The translations under genes were made by a program, and so were the position numbers. From NCBI GenBank assembly GCA_037176705.1, contig CM073886.1, positions 1,426,001 to 1,490,000 on the forward strand: a stretch of DNA of 64,000 nt, written 5' to 3'. The notes below the pieces were generated by a model that saw only the letters and a program-made list of their open reading frames with translations, had not been told where the DNA came from and did not search any database. The DNA is from Molossus alvarezi (taxonomy: Eukaryota > Chordata > Mammalia > Chiroptera > Molossidae). Numbering within the stretch: the first letter of the stretch is position 1; each line of letters opens with the position of its first letter. Positions 61,456-64,000 of this stretch are shown here, piece by piece.

Positions 61456-64000
61456 CTCTTCTCTGTGCTCCTCTCTCAGAACCATTATCTCGCCTCTGAG
61501 TGCTCCTCTCTCAGACCCATGGTCTCCTCTGCTCTGTGCTACTCTCTCAGACCCATGATCTCCTCTTCTCTGTGCTCCTCTCTCAGACCCATGGTCTCCC
61601 CTGCTCTGTGCTTAGATCTGAGACCCATGGTCTCCCCTGCTCTGTTCTCCTCTCTGAGACCTATGGTCTCCTCTTTCCTGTGCTTCTGTCTCAGACCCAT
61701 GGTATAGTCTGCTGCGCAACTCCTCTCTCAGACCCATGGTCTCCACTTCTCTGTGCTCCTCTCTCAGACCCATCGTCTCCCCTGCTCTGTGCTCCTCTCT
61801 AAGAAACATGGTCTCCTCTTCTCTGTGATCCTCCCTCAGACCCATGGTCTCCCCTTCTCTGTGCTCCTCTCTCAGACCCATGGGTCCTCTGCTCTGTGCT
61901 CCTCTCTCAGACCCATGGTCCCCCTGCTCTGTGCTCCTCTCTCAGACCCATGGTCTCCTCTTCTCTGTGCTCCTCTTTCAGACCCATGGTCTCGCTTCAC
62001 TGTGCTCCTCCCTCACACCCATGGCCTCCTCTTCTCTGTGTTACTCTCTCAGACCCATGGTCTCTCCGCTCTGTGCTTAACTCAGACCGATGGTCTCCCC
62101 TGCTCTATCCTGTTCTTTCAGACCCATGGTCTCCTCTGGTCTGTGCTTCTCTCTCAGACCCATGGCGTACTCTGCTCGCTGCTCCTCTCTCCGACCTATG
62201 GTCTCACCATCTCTGTGCTCCTCTCTCAGACCCATGGTCTCCCCTGCTCTGTGCTCCTCTCTCAACCCATGGTCACAACTTCTCTGTGCTCCTCTCTCAG
62301 ACCCATGGTCTCCTCTGCTCTGCGCTCTTGTCTCAGACCCATGGTATCCTCTGCTCTGTGCTCCTCTCTCAGACCGAATGTCTCCCCTTCTCTGTGCTCC
62401 TCCCTCACACCCATGGCCTCCTCTTCTCTGTGCTCCTCTCTCAGACCCATGCTCTCCCCTGCTCTGTGCTTATCTCTCAGACCATGGTCTCCCCTGCTCT
62501 GTGCTCCCCTATCAGAACCATGGTCTTCTCTTTTCTGTGCTCCTCTCTCAGACCTATGTTCTCCACTGCTCTGTGCTCTTCTCTCAGACCCATGAACTCG
62601 CCTCTGAGTACTCCTCTCTCAGACCCGTTGTGTCTTCTGCTCTGTGATCCTCTATCAACCCATGGTCTCCTCTTCTGTGTGCTCCTCTCTCAGATCTATG
62701 ATCTCGCGTCTGAGTGCTCGTCTCACAGACCCATGGTGTCCTCTGCTCTGCGCTCTTCTCTCAGACCCATGGTGTCCTCTGCTCTGTGCTTCTCTCTCAG
62801 ACCCATGGTATACCCTGCTCGCTGCTCCTCTCTCAGACCCAAGGTCTCGCTTCTGTGTGGTAGTCTCTCAGTCCCATGGTCTCCTCTTCTTGTGCTCTTC
62901 TCTCAGACCCATGGACTCCTCTGCTATGAGCTTCTCTTCAGAACCATGGTATACCCTGCTCTGTGCTCCCATATCAAAACCATGGTCTCCTCTTCTCTGT
63001 GCTCCTCTCTCAGACCCATGGTTTCCACTGCTCTGGGCACTTCTCTCAGACCCATGGACTCCTCTGTTCTGTGCTTCTCTTAGACCCATGGTATGCCCTG
63101 CTCGCTGCTCTTCTCAGACCCAAGCTCCCGCTTCTGTGTGCTCCTCTCTCAGACCGATGGTCTCCTCTTCCCTGTGCTCTTCCCTCAGACCCATGGCCTC
63201 CTCTTCTCTGTGTTCCTCTCTCAGACCCATGCTCTCACCTGCTCTCTGCTCTTCTCTCAGACCCCTTGTCTCCCCTGCTCTGTGCTTCTCTCTCAGACCC
63301 ATGGTCTCCCATTCTCTGTGCTGATCTCTCAGACCCATGGTCTCCCCTTCTCTGTGCTCCTCTCTCAGACCATGGTCTCCCCTGCTTGCTGCTCCATCTC
63401 AGACGCATGGACTCCTCCTTTCTGTGCTACTCTCTCAGACCCATGGTCTCCTCTTCTCTCTGCTCCTCTCTCAGACCCATGATCTCGCCTCTGATTGCTC
63501 CTCTCTCAGACCCATGTTCTCCCCTGCTCTGTTCTTATCTCTGAGACCCATGGTCTCCCCTGCTCTGTGCTCATCTCTCAGACCCATGGTCTCATCTTCT
63601 CTGTGCTCCTCTCTCAGACCATTGTCTCCCCTGCTTGCTGTTCCTATCTCATGCCCATGGTCTCCTCTTTTCTGTGCTCCTCTCTCAGACAAATGGTCTC
63701 CTCTTCTCTATGCTTCTCTCTCAGACTCATGATCTCCAGGGCTCTGTGCTCTTCTCTCAGACCCATGGTCTCCTCTGTTCCGTGCTTCTCTCTCAGACCC
63801 ATTGTGTCCCCTTCTCTGTGCTCCTATCTCAGACCCATGGTGTCCTCTTTTCTGTGCTCCTCTCTCAGACCCATGGTCTCCTCTTCGCTCTGTTCCTCTC
63901 TCAGACCCATGGTCTCCTCTGCTCTGTGCTCCACTCTCAGACACATGGTCTCCCCTGCTCTGTGCTTATCTCTGAGACCCATGGTCTCCCCTGCTTGCTG
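61456..64000 (+). repeat. Block R then P, third occurrence, running off the window
   Basis: About 61,472-62,500 matches 31,449-32,477 at an offset of 30,023. The stretch 62,644-63,300 matches 35,402-36,060 at 27,242. About 63.1-64.0 kb matches 2.2-3.1 kb, including the first copy of the 682-bp duplication. The array continues beyond the right end. Confidence 0.75.

Larger units (their letters stand above)
1..64000 (+). repeat. 36-bp minisatellite/satellite array filling the window
   Basis: The entire window reads as head-to-tail monomers of about 36 bp, all in one orientation. Each has a pyrimidine-rich run ending CTCTCTCAG, then ACCCATGG, then a pyrimidine-rich run ending TGTGCTC. I saw no interruption by unique sequence, mobile element or gene. 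The + strand consensus has 15 C, 13 T, 5 G and 3 A. Frequent variants after CATGG are TCTCCTCTTCTCTG, TCTCCCCTGCTCTG, TCTCCCCTGCTTGC, TCTCATCTTCTCTG, TCTCGCTTCTGTG and TATACCCTGCTCGC. Shorter monomers of 32-35 bp arise by loss of CT or CTCT before CAG, or of one C in CCC. The array extends past both window ends, so its true length is unknown. I do not recognise the family. Function is not inferable from sequence. Confidence 0.97.

Noticed and set aside
1..64000. CRISPR array
   Set aside because: The repeat length of 36 bp fits, but units are directly head to tail with no unique spacers, run for 64 kb, and have no leader or cas genes.
1..64000. Centromere identity through a CENP-B box
   Set aside because: I saw no match to the TTCG....A..CGGG pattern, and the monomer is far from 171 bp. 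Higher-order structure alone does not show centromere function.
1..64000. Telomeric repeat array
   Set aside because: No TTAGGG or CCCTAA tandem runs are present.
1..64000. G-quadruplex-forming array on the - strand
   Set aside because: There is usually only one GGG per monomer, plus a GGGG in some variants. Loops would be about 10-30 bases, so stable quadruplexes are unlikely.
1..64000. Mobile elements, tRNA, rRNA or other unique genes
   Set aside because: No terminal inverted repeats, poly-A tails, reverse transcriptase or transposase reading frame, tRNA-like fold or rRNA segment was seen. Every stretch read is monomer sequence.

Overview
The whole 64,000-base window is one uninterrupted tandem array of a roughly 36-base-pair repeat (a large minisatellite or satellite). 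I found no gene, RNA gene, transposon, CRISPR array or unique-sequence island. Every stretch read is built of head-to-tail monomers in the same orientation. Each monomer has a pyrimidine-rich run ending in CTCTCTCAG, then ACCCATGG (an NcoI site), then a second pyrimidine-rich run ending in TGTGCTC. Two exact consecutive consensus monomers lie at 3187-3258. The consensus is 36 bp, about 78% pyrimidine on the + strand, 56% G+C, and has no CpG. At 36 bp per unit the window holds about 1,780 monomers. Length variants of 32, 34 and 35 bp are scattered through it.

Organism: an array this long with nested higher-order repeats points to a eukaryotic chromosome. The CpG-free consensus fits a CpG-methylated genome such as a vertebrate. 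I do not recognise the repeat family and cannot name a species or a chromosomal position from sequence alone.

Layout. 1-1932 is a partial copy of a higher-order unit. About 1905-4903 is a second block type, seen again near 35.5-37.9 and 47.8-50.1 kb and, in part, at 62.6-64.0 kb. About 4904-7389 is a mosaic shared with 53.9-58.6 kb. From about 7.4 to 31.1 kb the array consists of 5,426 or 5,390 bp higher-order units, one of them interrupted by a 1,996 bp partial unit. A 12,276 bp segment (26,374-38,649) is duplicated in direct tandem (38,650-50,925) and the copies are almost identical. 50.9-53.9 kb is the most divergent part. 53.9-58.6 kb is a mosaic with a local triplication of 245 bp. 58.5-61.45 kb is another partial higher-order unit, and 61.45-64 kb repeats the 31.4-33 kb and 1.9-3.1 kb block types.

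Protein reading: the period is divisible by three, so all three + frames and two - frames stay open for long distances as 12-residue repeats. These long open frames are a by-product of the period and not evidence for genes. The interest lies in the nested architecture, the very recent large duplications, a recurrent monomer pair next to many block switches, and the RNA-level properties an array transcript would have: repeated splice-acceptor-like and PTB-type CU motifs.
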